Shown here: positions 53,796-62,160 of the stretch, piece by piece
Position numbering within the stretch: the stretch's first letter is position 1
Layout: every line of letters begins with the position of its first letter
Source of the DNA: Bradyrhizobium paxllaeri
GTDB taxonomy: Bacteria; Pseudomonadota; Alphaproteobacteria; Rhizobiales; Xanthobacteraceae
Assembly (NCBI RefSeq): GCF_001693515.2
Contig: NZ_CP042968.1
Location: forward strand, 6,944,001 to 7,008,000
DNA length: 64,000 nucleotides
Reading direction: 5' to 3'
Translations under genes and position numbers: made by a program
The notes under the pieces: generated by a model
What the model was told of the DNA's origin: nothing
Databases searched by the model: none
What the model saw: only the letters and a program-made list of their open reading frames with translations

Positions 53796-55292
53796 CTAGC
53801 CGGTCTTGATCCAGACCGCCTTGACGTTGAGATATTCCTCGACGTGCTGCTTGCCGGACTCGCGGCCATAACCGCTCATCTTGTAGCCGCCGAACGGCAC
53901 CGCCGGGTCCATCGCCTGATAGCAGTTCACCCAGACCGAGCCGGCGCGCAGCGCCTTCGCAACCTGATGCGCCTTGCTGACATTGGTGGTCCAGACGCCG
54001 CTGCCAAGGCCGAAGGTGGTGGCATTGGCGCGCTTGACCAGTTCGTCGGTGTCCTTGAACGAGATCGCCGAGATCACGGGCCCAAAGATCTCCTCCTGCG
54101 CGATCCGCATATTGTCCCGGACATTGGCGAACACGGTCGGCTGTACGAAAAAGCCCTTCGAGAGCGCGCCTTCGGTCAATCGGCCGCCGCCGACCATCGC
54201 CTTGGCGCCTTCCTTCTGGCCGATGTCGAGATAGCCGGTGACGCGCTCTAGCTGGTCCTTCGACACGAGGGGTCCGATCTGCGTATTCGGATCGATGCCA
54301 TTGCCGACCTGCAGCTTCTTGCCGAATTCGGCGACACGGCCGACGAACTCGTCATAGACCTTCTGTTCGACGAACAGCCGCGTCCCGGCGCTGCAGATCT
54401 GCCCTGAATTGGCGAACACCGCCATCGCGGCACCCGGCACCGCGGCGTCGAGATCGGCATCCGCGAATACGATGTCGGGCGACTTGCCGCCGAGTTCGAG
54501 CGAGACCCTCTTCAGATTCCCGGCGGAGGCGCGAATGATCGATTGCCCGGTGACGTGCGAGCCGGTGAACGCAACCTTGTCGACATCCGGATGCGACGCC
54601 AGCGTGGCGCCCGCGGTCTCGCCATAGCCGGGCACGACGTTGACGACGCCGGGCGGAACGCCGGCTTCCATGCAGAGCTCGGCCAGCCGCAGCGAGGTCA
54701 GCGGCGCTTCCTCGGCCGGCTTCAGCACGACGGTGCAGCCGGTCGCGATCGCGGGACCGATCTTCCAGACGGTCGCGGCGAGCGGCCCGTTCCAGGGGAT
54801 GATTGCGCCGACGACGCCGATCGGCTCCTTCAGCGTGTAGGAGAAGATCTCGCCGGGCAGCGAGTTCTCGATGGTTTCGCCGTGCAGCGCGGTCGCCTGC
54901 CCCGCGTAATAGCGGAGCATGCCGAGCACGCGCAGCTTGTTGCCGCGGGTGCGGCTGATCGGTGCGCCCATGTCCAGCGTGTCGAGCTGCGAAAGCTCCT
55001 CGAAGTTCTTCTCGACGAGATCGGCGAGCTTCAACAACAGGCCCTGCCGCTCATACGGCTTGACCTTGCTCCACGACCCCTCGAAGGCGCGGCGGGCGGC
55101 CGCCACGGCGCGGTTGATGTCTTCCGCGTCGCCCTCGGCGACGGTTGCGAGCAATTCGCCGGTCGCCGGATTATGCGTCTCGAACCGCTTGCCGGAGGCG
55201 GCATCGACCCATTGGCCGTCGATCAGCATCTTCTTGTAGGAGCCGTCCGCATAGGGATGACGGGTGATCGGAATTGCCTGGGTGACAGCCAT
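53796..55292 (-). CDS. Aldehyde dehydrogenase family protein
   Basis: A 498-residue NAD(P)-dependent enzyme. IPWNGPLAATVWKIGPAIAT holds the oxyanion asparagine, LELGGKSPDIV the general base glutamate and SGQICSAGTRLFVE the catalytic cysteine. The C-terminal GSVWVNCYQAMDPAVPFGGY is typical of the betaine/phenylacetaldehyde-like group. Substrate is not known. It is divergent from an SDR gene that may supply its aldehyde. Confidence 0.95.
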   Translation of the reverse strand: MAVTQAIPITRHPYADGSYKKMLIDGQWVDAASGKRFETHNPATGELLATVAEGDAEDINRAVAAARRAFEGSWSKVKPYERQGLLLKLADLVEKNFEELSQLDTLDMGAPISRTRGNKLRVLGMLRYYAGQATALHGETIENSLPGEIFSYTLKEPIGVVGAIIPWNGPLAATVWKIGPAIATGCTVVLKPAEEAPLTSLRLAELCMEAGVPPGVVNVVPGYGETAGATLASHPDVDKVAFTGSHVTGQSIIRASAGNLKRVSLELGGKSPDIVFADADLDAAVPGAAMAVFANSGQICSAGTRLFVEQKVYDEFVGRVAEFGKKLQVGNGIDPNTQIGPLVSKDQLERVTGYLDIGQKEGAKAMVGGGRLTEGALSKGFFVQPTVFANVRDNMRIAQEEIFGPVISAISFKDTDELVKRANATTFGLGSGVWTTNVSKAHQVAKALRAGSVWVNCYQAMDPAVPFGGYKMSGYGRESGKQHVEEYLNVKAVWIKTG

Positions 55293-55490
55293 GTCTACAC
55301 TCCCTTGAAGTCAGTCAGGATTTCTTGTGGTCGCTATATTTGACCATCTATAACGATGGCGGGAAACCGTAACGCAGCCGAACGCTTGCCGAAAGCGCCC
55401 CGCGCGAAGACCTCCCATGCCCGTTCGTCCATGGTAGTCTGGGGTATCCACCCAACGAAACCATACCTCAGATATGTCCGGAGAATGACG

Positions 55491-56342
55491 ATGCCCCACC
55501 CCGCGATGTCGCCAAATCATGTTGCCGTGATCACCGGGGGCGCCTCCGGTATCGGGCTCGCTGCCGCGATGCGTTTCGCCGGCTTCGGCATGAAGGTGTG
55601 CATCGCCGATATCGGCGCCGACCGCCTTGCCGAGGCCGCGGCAAAAGTGGCGTCTGTCGCCAAAGGCGGCGCGGCTGATATCATGACGGTATCGGTCGAC
55701 GTCAGCCGCTTCGATGACGTCGCTGGACTTGAAACCGCGGTGCAAAAGCGGTTCGGCGGTACCGACATCCTGATGAACAATGCCGGCATCGGCCCCGACA
55801 GCAACAGCTTTGGTCCGCTGGAGAACTGGCAGCGCATTCTCGCCGTCAACCTGTGGGGCGTCATTCACGGCACGCAGGCTTTTGTACCTTACATGGTCGA
55901 ACGCGGGCGCCCCGGCCTCGTGATCAATACCGGATCCAAACAGGGCATCACGACGCCGCCCGGCAATCCCGCCTACAACGTCTCAAAGGCCGGCGTGAAG
56001 GCGCAGACGGAGGCGCTGCAGCACGAATTGCGGAACCTGCCGGGCTGCCAGATCAGCGCGCATCTGATGATCCCCGGTCACGTTTTCACGGCCCTGACCG
56101 CCCGCGGCCGCACCGAGAAGCCGCCTGGCGCCTGGACGCCGGAGCAGACCGTCGATTTCATGATCGCGCGCATCGACGCCGGCGATTTCTACATCCTGTG
56201 CCCGGACAATGACGTGCCACGACAACTCGACGAACGGCGCATGCTGTGGGCCGCCGGCGACATCGTCGAAAATCGCCCTGCACTATCGCGCTGGCATCCG
56301 GATTATGCGGAAGCGTTCGCGAAGTTCGTGAAGGGCGCGTAG
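55491..56342 (+). CDS. SDR family oxidoreductase
   Basis: A 283-residue short-chain dehydrogenase. VAVITGGASGIGLAAAMRFA is the cofactor site, ILMNNAGIG the NNAG motif and NPAYNVSKAGVKAQ the YxxxK. The start at 55491 is favoured by GGAG seven bases upstream; the ATG at 55485 is too close. Its stop codon lies eight bases before the insertion sequence, so the gene itself is intact. Confidence 0.92.
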   Translation: MPHPAMSPNHVAVITGGASGIGLAAAMRFAGFGMKVCIADIGADRLAEAAAKVASVAKGGAADIMTVSVDVSRFDDVAGLETAVQKRFGGTDILMNNAGIGPDSNSFGPLENWQRILAVNLWGVIHGTQAFVPYMVERGRPGLVINTGSKQGITTPPGNPAYNVSKAGVKAQTEALQHELRNLPGCQISAHLMIPGHVFTALTARGRTEKPPGAWTPEQTVDFMIARIDAGDFYILCPDNDVPRQLDERRMLWAAGDIVENRPALSRWHPDYAEAFAKFVKGA

Positions 56343-56354
56343 TTCGTAGATTCC

Positions 56355-56362
56355 ATGAGGCG
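56355..56362 (+). repeat. Left subterminal inverted repeat of the IS
   Basis: ATGAGGCG, followed by GTGAG, pairs with CGCCTCAT and the CTCAAAA before it at the right end. Confidence 0.6.
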
Positions 56363-56422
56363 GTGAGCGTGGCCTTTCCGATAAGGTTTGGGTTTCCACA
56401 CTCGAACCCCTCGGAGAGTCAG

Positions 56423-57583
56423 ATGCAAGCATCCACCGTAGCCGCGCCCACCGCCGGGCATATTGGCACAATTTTCGTTGCAATCGAACTGAGCCAGCGG
56501 AGCTGGCGGGTCGCGCTGCACAGCCCGGACAAGGACAAGATATCGCACCACAAGCTGGAGGGTGGCGATCATGCCGAGCTGTTGGCGTTGGTGGGTCGGG
56601 TTCGGGAGCGGGCGGCTCGAGCGCTGGGAGGCGTTCCGGCGGTGGCGAGCTGCTACGAGGCGGGCTACGACGGGTTCTGGCTGCACCGGCTGCTGCTGGC
56701 GGCCGGCATCACGAACTACGTGTTTGATCCCGCCAGCATTGCGGTGGACCAGCGGGCGCGGCGGGTGAAGACCGACCGGATCGATGGCGAGCGGATGCTG
56801 CGCACGCTGATGGCGTATCTGCGCGGCGAGCCGCGGGTGGTGCGGATCGTCCGGGTGCCTGCAGCCGAACAGGAGGACGCGCGCCGCGGCAGCCGCGAAC
56901 GCGACCGGCTGATCAAGGAGCAAACCGCTCACACCAACCGGATCAAGGCACTGCTGCGGCTGCGGGGCATGGCGGTCGGGAACCCGCGGCGGCGCGACTG
57001 GCTGAGCTGGCTGGCAACGCAGCGGGATTGGCAAGGCCAGGCGGTGCCGCCGCGGATGCTGAGCGAGATCCGACACGAGCACGCGCGGCTGATGCTGGTG
57101 CGCGATCGGCTCGATGCGCTCGCGCAGGAGGCGGCCGCAGCGGAGCCAATGCCTGCGGAAGCCGAGATGAGCCGGCGCAGCGAACTCCTGCGCCGGCTCA
57201 AATGTCTCGGCCCGGCGTTCGCGACGACGCTGACCAGCGAGGTGTTCTACAAGGACTTCCGCAACCGGCGCGAGGTCGGGAGCTATTTCGGGCTGACGCC
57301 CAGTCCGTGGCGGAGCGGCGGCATCGACCGCGACCAGGGCATCAGCAAGGCGGGCAACCCGCGCGCCCGCTGTGCCGCGATCGAACTGGCCTGGCTGTGG
57401 CTGCGGCATCAGCCGGACAGCAAGCTGACCTTGGAGTACCGCAAGCGCACGCTCGATGCCGGCAAGCGCATCAAGCGCGTCGCCATCGTCGCCCTGGCGC
57501 GCAAGCTGATGGTGGCGCTGTGGCGCTACCTCACGACCGGTCTCGTGCCGGAAGGCGCGGTGCTCAAGGCCGTAAAGATCTAA
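56423..57583 (+). CDS. IS110 family transposase
   Basis: A 386-residue DEDD-type recombinase. The RuvC-like N-terminal domain includes FVAIELSQRSWRVAL (an E where D is usual), CYEAGYDGFWLHRLL and VKTDRIDGERML. A coiled region follows, then the transposase-20 domain with LKCLGPAFATTLTSEV and GISKAGNPRARCA, whose serine is the second catalytic residue in this family. The start at 56423 follows CGGAGAG. The gene is full length and undamaged, so the element may be active. Confidence 0.95.
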   Translation: MQASTVAAPTAGHIGTIFVAIELSQRSWRVALHSPDKDKISHHKLEGGDHAELLALVGRVRERAARALGGVPAVASCYEAGYDGFWLHRLLLAAGITNYVFDPASIAVDQRARRVKTDRIDGERMLRTLMAYLRGEPRVVRIVRVPAAEQEDARRGSRERDRLIKEQTAHTNRIKALLRLRGMAVGNPRRRDWLSWLATQRDWQGQAVPPRMLSEIRHEHARLMLVRDRLDALAQEAAAAEPMPAEAEMSRRSELLRRLKCLGPAFATTLTSEVFYKDFRNRREVGSYFGLTPSPWRSGGIDRDQGISKAGNPRARCAAIELAWLWLRHQPDSKLTLEYRKRTLDAGKRIKRVAIVALARKLMVALWRYLTTGLVPEGAVLKAVKI

Positions 57584-57914
57584 CCACTTCAACGAACGCG
57601 TCAGCGTCGCGGCATCTGCCGCGGTCAGCGCGGGATGGATGGTGACCGTGCCACCCTTGGGCCAGCAAACAGGCTGTTTCGTAGATGGGTCTCATCCTCG
57701 TGGCTTCCTCGCCGCATGCATGCGGAATGTGGGTACGGACAACGGTCCGACCGGATATGAGGTGATGCAGTGAGCAACTGCATAAATCGCCGGAAGCCAG
57801 TCCCAGAGCGCACCGACCGCGGCGGCACGCTGCGCTACGCATGGCTCCGCGCGCCGCCGCTCCACCGAACGTAAAAATCACATCCAAGCCCCGGTCCGGA
57901 CGCTTGACTCAAAA
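57584..57914 (+). ncRNA. Candidate guide (bridge/seek) RNA region of the IS
   Basis: The right non-coding end is rich in dyads: CGCGGCA-TC-TGCCGCG (57608-57623), CCGCATGCATGCGG (57712-57725), GGAC-AACG-GTCC near 57738 and TGCAG-TGAGCAA-CTGCA near 57766. TTCGTAGAT at 57678-57686 equals the left junction (56343-56351), and ATATGAGG at 57755-57762 equals the right junction (57921-57928). IS110 and IS1111 elements are known to encode target-choosing guide RNAs in such ends. RNA limits cannot be read from the sequence. Confidence 0.45.
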
Positions 57915-57922
57915 CGCCTCAT
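57915..57922 (+). repeat. Right subterminal inverted repeat of the IS
   Basis: CGCCTCAT is the complement of ATGAGGCG at 56355. It is part of a perfect 12-bp palindrome CCTCATATGAGG (57917-57928) that spans the right junction. Confidence 0.6.
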
Positions 57923-57925
57923 ATG

Positions 57926-58010
57926 AGGGTGGGCAAAGGCGCGCTTGCGCCGTGCCACCATTACGCACTCCGCAAGCAATGGTGGGCACGCTTCGCTTTG
58001 CCCACCCTAC
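57926..58010. repeat. Dispersed palindromic repeat, family A, split by the IS
   Basis: GGGTGGGCAAAGGCGCG to CGCTTTGCCCACCCTAC matches 49251-49342. Its expected first bases GTAG lie on the other side of the IS at 56346-56349. Confidence 0.88.
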
Positions 58011-58018
58011 AAGATCAC

Positions 58019-58225
58019 CTACAACGTCACCTGCTTGTCGCCGCACTGCTTGCAGGTGTATTTGACGCGGGTTTCGCCCTTTTCCGCCTGGACGCGGTTG
58101 GGCGCGCCGCATTTGCCGCACACCGCCTCGATCCTTGTGTTGCCTTGTTTAACGACGATGGCCTTCTTTGCCATCGTCTCGCGGATCAGGCGCTCGGCCT
58201 CCTCGCGCATTGCTTGCTTCGACAT
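58019..58225 (-). CDS. Small zinc-finger hypothetical protein
   Basis: A 68-residue protein. An N-terminal basic helix (MSKQAMREEAERLIRETMAK) is followed by AVCGKCGAPNRV and YTCKQCGDKQVTL, two CxxC knuckles that would bind one zinc. The family is not recognised. The start is preceded by GGGGCAGGCC. It lies alone beside the split repeat. Confidence 0.75.
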   Translation of the reverse strand: MSKQAMREEAERLIRETMAKKAIVVKQGNTRIEAVCGKCGAPNRVQAEKGETRVKYTCKQCGDKQVTL

Positions 58226-58317
58226 TGGCCTGCCCCATCATGAACGCTACGGCCGCGGTCTTATCACAATCACGATGCATTTCGTAAGTCGCGCTAAAAA
58301 AATCTCGTGACCGAATG

Positions 58318-59517
58318 TCACGTCGTCTCCGGCGTCAGCGCCAGCAGGCGCCGCACCAGCGCCAGCGCGGTTTCTGTGGCCGGATCGGCCGAAATCACGG
58401 GAACCGCGAGCGCGATAACGTCGATCGGATCGTGCGAGAGGACGATGAGATGCGTCGCGCTGTTGGCCGCCAGCAGCGAGACCACGCGCTCGACGGCGGG
58501 ATCGGACGACGTCAGGCCCCACGGCGCGTCAGGACGGCGCAGCACCCGCCGGGTCGACAGGAAATCGCGCAGCAATTGCGGATCGTAGGCCGAGAGCTCG
58601 CTCTCCCGATAACGCCGCGCGCTCTCGAAGATCGGGTGACGCGCGAGTTCCGCAATCAGCGCGTCGCGCGTCCGGGCCGGCGAGGCCGCAACGGAATTCA
58701 GAACGCCGGGCACCTGCGCTTCGAAGTGGGCGCGCAGCGCGTCCACCATCAGCCCGATGGTGAGAACGCCCGCGATGGCAATGGCGCAGAATCGCATGAC
58801 CTGCGCCGCATCGGCATCCGGCGCGACAAACGCCGCGGCAATGCCAAGCAGCGCCGAACTCGACAGCCGCAGCGCCGTCATCGCCAGCGCCTGACGCTGC
58901 GTTTCCGCGCCGCGTTCCGCAATCAGGATCGCGGTCACGACGAGCAGTGCCCCCAGCGACCCGAGCCTGACCGGGATATCCGGCACCAGCACCCTGAAAT
59001 CGGTGATGATGAAGGGAATCACAAGGATGGCGCCGACGGCGAGGCGCGCGATGCTGCGATTTTCCGACGCCAACAGCGTGGTCCGGTCACGTGTCGCCAG
59101 CAGCCAGGCGCAGACGGCAAATCCGACAAGCTGAAACAACGCAAGCAGCATGGCGGCCGGCACCGCGAGGGTTTCCAGTCCGGCCGCACCGGCAAGACCG
59201 AGCACGATGCCGCCAGTCAGAATCGCGATCTTGGCCGGGCGCGGGGCATGGCGCCGCAGGATGCCCTCGGTGACGATCAATCCGCCGAGCGGGATCAGCG
59301 CTGCCGGAATCGCCGACAGGTTATTGAGCAGGACGCTGCCGCTCCACCACGCCGTGCCACGCACCAGGAACAACGACGCGATAATGCCAAGCGCGATCAG
59401 AAGTCGCCGGGTCAGCGGGCCCTTGGGGTCGCGCCGGTGGAGCGTGACCATGGCGACGCCAAGGCCGATCGCGCCGCAGAGATTGACGATGGAATCGGCG
59501 ATCATGCCCGGCGTCAT
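58318..59517 (-). CDS. Polytopic membrane protein of unknown function
   Basis: A 399-residue protein. About eight hydrophobic helices fill residues 1-260 (MIADSIVNLCGAIGLGVAMV, LLIALGIIASLFLV, AILTGGIVLGLAGAAGL and others). A soluble tail of about 140 residues follows, with ELARHPIFESARRYRESELS and HLIVLSHDPIDVIAL. I do not recognise the family. It is coupled to the upstream GNAT-like gene by ATGA (59514-59517), so the two products probably work together. Confidence 0.75.
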   Translation of the reverse strand: MTPGMIADSIVNLCGAIGLGVAMVTLHRRDPKGPLTRRLLIALGIIASLFLVRGTAWWSGSVLLNNLSAIPAALIPLGGLIVTEGILRRHAPRPAKIAILTGGIVLGLAGAAGLETLAVPAAMLLALFQLVGFAVCAWLLATRDRTTLLASENRSIARLAVGAILVIPFIITDFRVLVPDIPVRLGSLGALLVVTAILIAERGAETQRQALAMTALRLSSSALLGIAAAFVAPDADAAQVMRFCAIAIAGVLTIGLMVDALRAHFEAQVPGVLNSVAASPARTRDALIAELARHPIFESARRYRESELSAYDPQLLRDFLSTRRVLRRPDAPWGLTSSDPAVERVVSLLAANSATHLIVLSHDPIDVIALAVPVISADPATETALALVRRLLALTPETT

Positions 59518-60569
59518 CGGCCGTTCCCCGTCCATGGACGCAAGCTGCCGAACGGACGCGTATCGTCGAACCAGTAGACCACCGGCAGTATCAGCCGCTG
59601 CAGCGCCAGCACGGCAGAGGCCGCGAGCAGCGCCGGCATTGAGCCGGCCGGCACGTCCTGCTGGATATAGCGGCGGGCGCCGGCGAGATCGATGCGGCCG
59701 ATCTGAAGGACGTCGTCGCCCCTGGCGTAATCGAGCTCGCGCGCGCACCAGGCGTTATATTGCTCGTCGCGATGTTTGGGCGCGACTTCGAAGGTTTTCT
59801 TCAGCGCGTCCGATCCGCCGGTATAGGCATTGGTGATGACAAACCGCGCCTCGTCGAAGCCTGCCTCCTCCCCCACGCCGAACACGGCGCGATGACGGGA
59901 CATGATGCCGCGGGCCAGTTGCAGATGCGCAAAACTCTGGCGTGCGTCTGGATGCGGCGACGGAAAGACATCGGAGAAGGTCTGGCTGACCATGCCGACG
60001 ACCGACGGCACCTGGGTGACGTTCGAGATCCATTTCGGACGCAGGCCGTCACGGACAAAGAGAACCAGCGCTGTCAGGCCATACAGCACCCAGGAAAGCC
60101 CCTGCCCGCGCTCATCGGGATCAACCATGACAAGGCCGAGATGCGTGACCTCCACCGGCTCACCGTCGAGCCCGACTTCCATGACCGACAGCGCATTGAA
60201 GGCGATCGGCCGCCCCGTCGTTTCCTCGGAGATCAGCGTGACGATGGCGCGCGACAGCCGCTCGCGGTCCCCCGAGAATATGCCGTAGGTAAGGCTCTCC
60301 TCCGGCAGCGTCTTGGCGGCGACGACGCGCAGTTGCGATACCAGCGCGTCGAGTTCGGCTTCGGAAAGCGACAGGCCGGGGGCTTCGACAATGCGCGTGA
60401 CCAGCCCGGAATGGGTGCGCAGGGCAAGATCGATGGTGGGCTGGCGCAGCGCCTTGAGCCAGAAGGCGGCGTAACCGCGCAGGCGCCCGGCGGTGGACCC
60501 GACCTGCACCAGACCGCGACGTATCGCCGAATTATCGCTCCAGAAAAACGCCATGCGATCCGCCTGCAT
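59514..60569 (-). CDS. GNAT-like protein of unknown function
   Basis: A 351-residue protein. VTHLGLVMVDPDERGQGLSW near residue 140 matches the GNAT acetyl-CoA motif (V-x-P-x-x-RGxG). The N-terminal part and the segment after it (KPKWISNVTQVPS-like) are not recognised. No signal peptide is present; one hydrophobic stretch is near the C-terminus. MAFFWSD at 60554 is an alternative start. Translation is coupled to the membrane protein downstream. Confidence 0.75.
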   Translation of the reverse strand: MQADRMAFFWSDNSAIRRGLVQVGSTAGRLRGYAAFWLKALRQPTIDLALRTHSGLVTRIVEAPGLSLSEAELDALVSQLRVVAAKTLPEESLTYGIFSGDRERLSRAIVTLISEETTGRPIAFNALSVMEVGLDGEPVEVTHLGLVMVDPDERGQGLSWVLYGLTALVLFVRDGLRPKWISNVTQVPSVVGMVSQTFSDVFPSPHPDARQSFAHLQLARGIMSRHRAVFGVGEEAGFDEARFVITNAYTGGSDALKKTFEVAPKHRDEQYNAWCARELDYARGDDVLQIGRIDLAGARRYIQQDVPAGSMPALLAASAVLALQRLILPVVYWFDDTRPFGSLRPWTGNGR

Positions 60570-60636
60570 CGGGGCCGGACTTGTGCGCCCTGCCCGTTAA
60601 GGAATCCATGATTGCGGCGAGTTGCGGCTGCAGCAA

Positions 60637-60653
60637 GGTAAACGATGTGTTGA
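60637..60653. promoter_or_regulatory. GGTAAACGAT-N3-TTGA motif, copy 1
   Basis: GGTAAACGATGTGTTGA lies 68 bases upstream of the GNAT-like gene on the opposite strand. The same pattern occurs at 61195-61211 upstream of a yiaA-like gene, so it may be a shared regulator site or promoter element. Confidence 0.35.
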
Positions 60654-60765
60654 ATGCGTCGAACGCCGCGCAAGATACGCAAACGGCGGATGCGCAAACA
60701 TCCGCCGCCTGCCTTCGCCAGGACCGCGCCACAGGACACGCGGCCTGGATTTAGGAAGCCTTGAT

Positions 60766-61041
60766 TCAGGAAGCTTTGGAAACTTCCATCAGGAGCCGCT
60801 CGGCCTTGGCGTCCTCGATGCGGTTGACCATCCGGCTGCTTTCGTGAACGTCGCGGACCGTCTTGGTCAGGGTGACACAGGACTGAATGAGCATCACGAT
60901 GCCCATCGCGAGATAGCCCTTGATCCAGAGGTCGACGGGGAGAAAGTAGACGCCGATCGCAACCAGGAAGGCTGAAGCGCCGAACGAAGCGTAGGTGAAG
61001 GTGACCCAGGCATTGCTGTGATGCGGGGAATTCTGATTCAT
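60766..61041 (-). CDS. YiaA/YiaB family inner-membrane protein, copy 1
   Basis: A 91-residue protein with two membrane helices (YASFGASAFLVAIGVYFLPV and KGYLAMGIVMLIQSCVTLTK) and a charged tail. This is the YiaA/B fold. The start at 61041 (MNQNSPHHS) aligns with the start of copy 2. It is about 80 percent identical by eye to the protein at 61841-62116 and lies in the PspA cluster. Function is likely linked to envelope stress. Confidence 0.9.
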   Translation of the reverse strand: MNQNSPHHSNAWVTFTYASFGASAFLVAIGVYFLPVDLWIKGYLAMGIVMLIQSCVTLTKTVRDVHESSRMVNRIEDAKAERLLMEVSKAS

Positions 61042-61194
61042 GGCGCCATCCTGCAAATGAGATTATGCGATGAAATATCGGCCTCAGACGGGTTGCATGC
61101 GTTTCACAATCCACGCCGCAACCTCATCCACCCGGCACTTCTGCGCCCGCGCCGGTTAACAAGCCCTAATTCAAGCAGCTTCAGGTTGTATGAG

Positions 61195-61211
61195 GGTAAA
61201 CGATACATTGA
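61195..61211. promoter_or_regulatory. GGTAAACGAT-N3-TTGA motif, copy 2
   Basis: GGTAAACGATACATTGA lies 154 bases upstream of yiaA copy 1 and shares 13 of 17 bases with the motif at 60637. Confidence 0.35.
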
Positions 61212-61280
61212 GCGGCCGCATCAAATGATCCATGACAGGAACGGCTGACATTGCCGGATCAGAAAACACCGACATCTGTT

Positions 61281-61703
61281 TCATGACAGCGCACCGCAGT
61301 CGCCGGCCGGCTTGACCGGCCGGTTGCCGTAATCGCTCGACAACAGCGAGCACAAGCCCATCGGCAGCAGCAAGAAAGTGCCGGCCCAGCGTGCGGCATT
61401 CATGACCTCCGGCGGCACGGTCTGCCAGAATGCCACCGCGTAAAGGACGAGAGCGATACCGATGACGATCATCATACCGATGATTGCAGTCATGGGTGCC
61501 CTCAGCAGCGTCGGCAAGCCCCCTGCAAGATACCTGTCCACGATTCCGGTAATCGCCGACACAGGCATGGTGAGCAAGAAGGAAAGCATTGCGCAGAATC
61601 CAGCGAAGCCGCGATCGCCCCCTCCCATGGAGGCAACGAACATCAGGACCTCGATCGCGACCAGCGCGGGACCCAGCAGCAGAAACAGCGGAATTCGCTT
61701 CAT
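61281..61703 (-). CDS. Small membrane protein of unknown function
   Basis: A 140-residue protein with four hydrophobic segments (FLLLGPALVAIEVLMFVASM, FCAMLSFLLTMPVSAITGIV, AIIGMMIVIGIALVLYAVAF, AGTFLLLPMGLCSLLSS). The start at 61703 follows AAGGAAGGATCG. I do not recognise the family. It sits between the two yiaA copies and is read in the same direction, so it belongs to that cluster. Confidence 0.75.
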   Translation of the reverse strand: MKRIPLFLLLGPALVAIEVLMFVASMGGGDRGFAGFCAMLSFLLTMPVSAITGIVDRYLAGGLPTLLRAPMTAIIGMMIVIGIALVLYAVAFWQTVPPEVMNAARWAGTFLLLPMGLCSLLSSDYGNRPVKPAGDCGALS

Positions 61704-61840
61704 TGGAATCGATCCTTCCTTAAGGTGCCGCCAGGAACGGACGGCGGATGCGAAAGGCACCCGCCGCTCGCCCTCGCCAGCACCGCGTCACAGGTTACGC
61801 GGCCTTGTAGATCAGGGAGCCAATCAAGCGGCCTTTGAAA

Positions 61841-62116
61841 TCAGGCAGCCTTGGAGACTTCCATCAGCAGCCGCTCGGCCTTGGCGTCTTCGATGCGGTT
61901 CACCAGCTTGCCGCTCTCGTGCATGTCGCGCACCGTCTTGGTCAGGGTGACGCAGGTCTGCACCAGCATGACGATGCCCATCGCGAGGTAGCCCTTGATC
62001 CAGAGATCGAGCGGCAGGAAGAACACGCCAACGGCGACCATGAAGGCGGAGGCAGAGAACGAAGCGTAGGTGAAGGTAACCCAGGCACCGCTGTGGGGTT
62101 GGACGTTCTGGTTCAT
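61841..62116 (-). CDS. YiaA/YiaB family inner-membrane protein, copy 2
   Basis: A 91-residue paralogue of copy 1 with the same two helices (YASFSASAFMVAVGVFFLPL and KGYLAMGIVMLVQTCVTLTK) and the tail NRIEDAKAERLLMEVSKA. It starts 44 bases after the pspA-like stop, with GGAGATTATC upstream, and is probably cotranscribed with it. Confidence 0.92.
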   Translation of the reverse strand: MNQNVQPHSGAWVTFTYASFSASAFMVAVGVFFLPLDLWIKGYLAMGIVMLVQTCVTLTKTVRDMHESGKLVNRIEDAKAERLLMEVSKAA

Positions 62117-62160
62117 GATAATCTCCTGTTGATATGGGCTTTGATCGATCGGGTTCAGTG

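Larger units (their letters stand above)
56350..57925 (+). mobile_element. IS110/IS1111-family insertion sequence
   Basis: The element is about 1,576 bp. It has a short left end, one transposase gene and a long right non-coding end of about 340 bp. Subterminal inverted repeats are ATGAGGCG (56355-56362) and CGCCTCAT (57915-57922). The outer ends are inferred from the split family A repeat: the left flank ends TTCGTAG (56343-56349) and the right flank resumes GGGTGGGCAAAGG (from 57927). Ends may be off by a few bases. No target duplication is seen, as expected for this family. Confidence 0.85.

Noticed and set aside
54543..55343. 266-codon frame antisense to the aldehyde dehydrogenase
   Set aside because: It mirrors the codon pattern of the real gene and matches no family.
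58315..59577. 420-codon frame antisense to the membrane protein
   Set aside because: Composition is R/Q/G-rich as in shadow frames; the opposite strand has clear membrane helices and an ATGA-coupled start.
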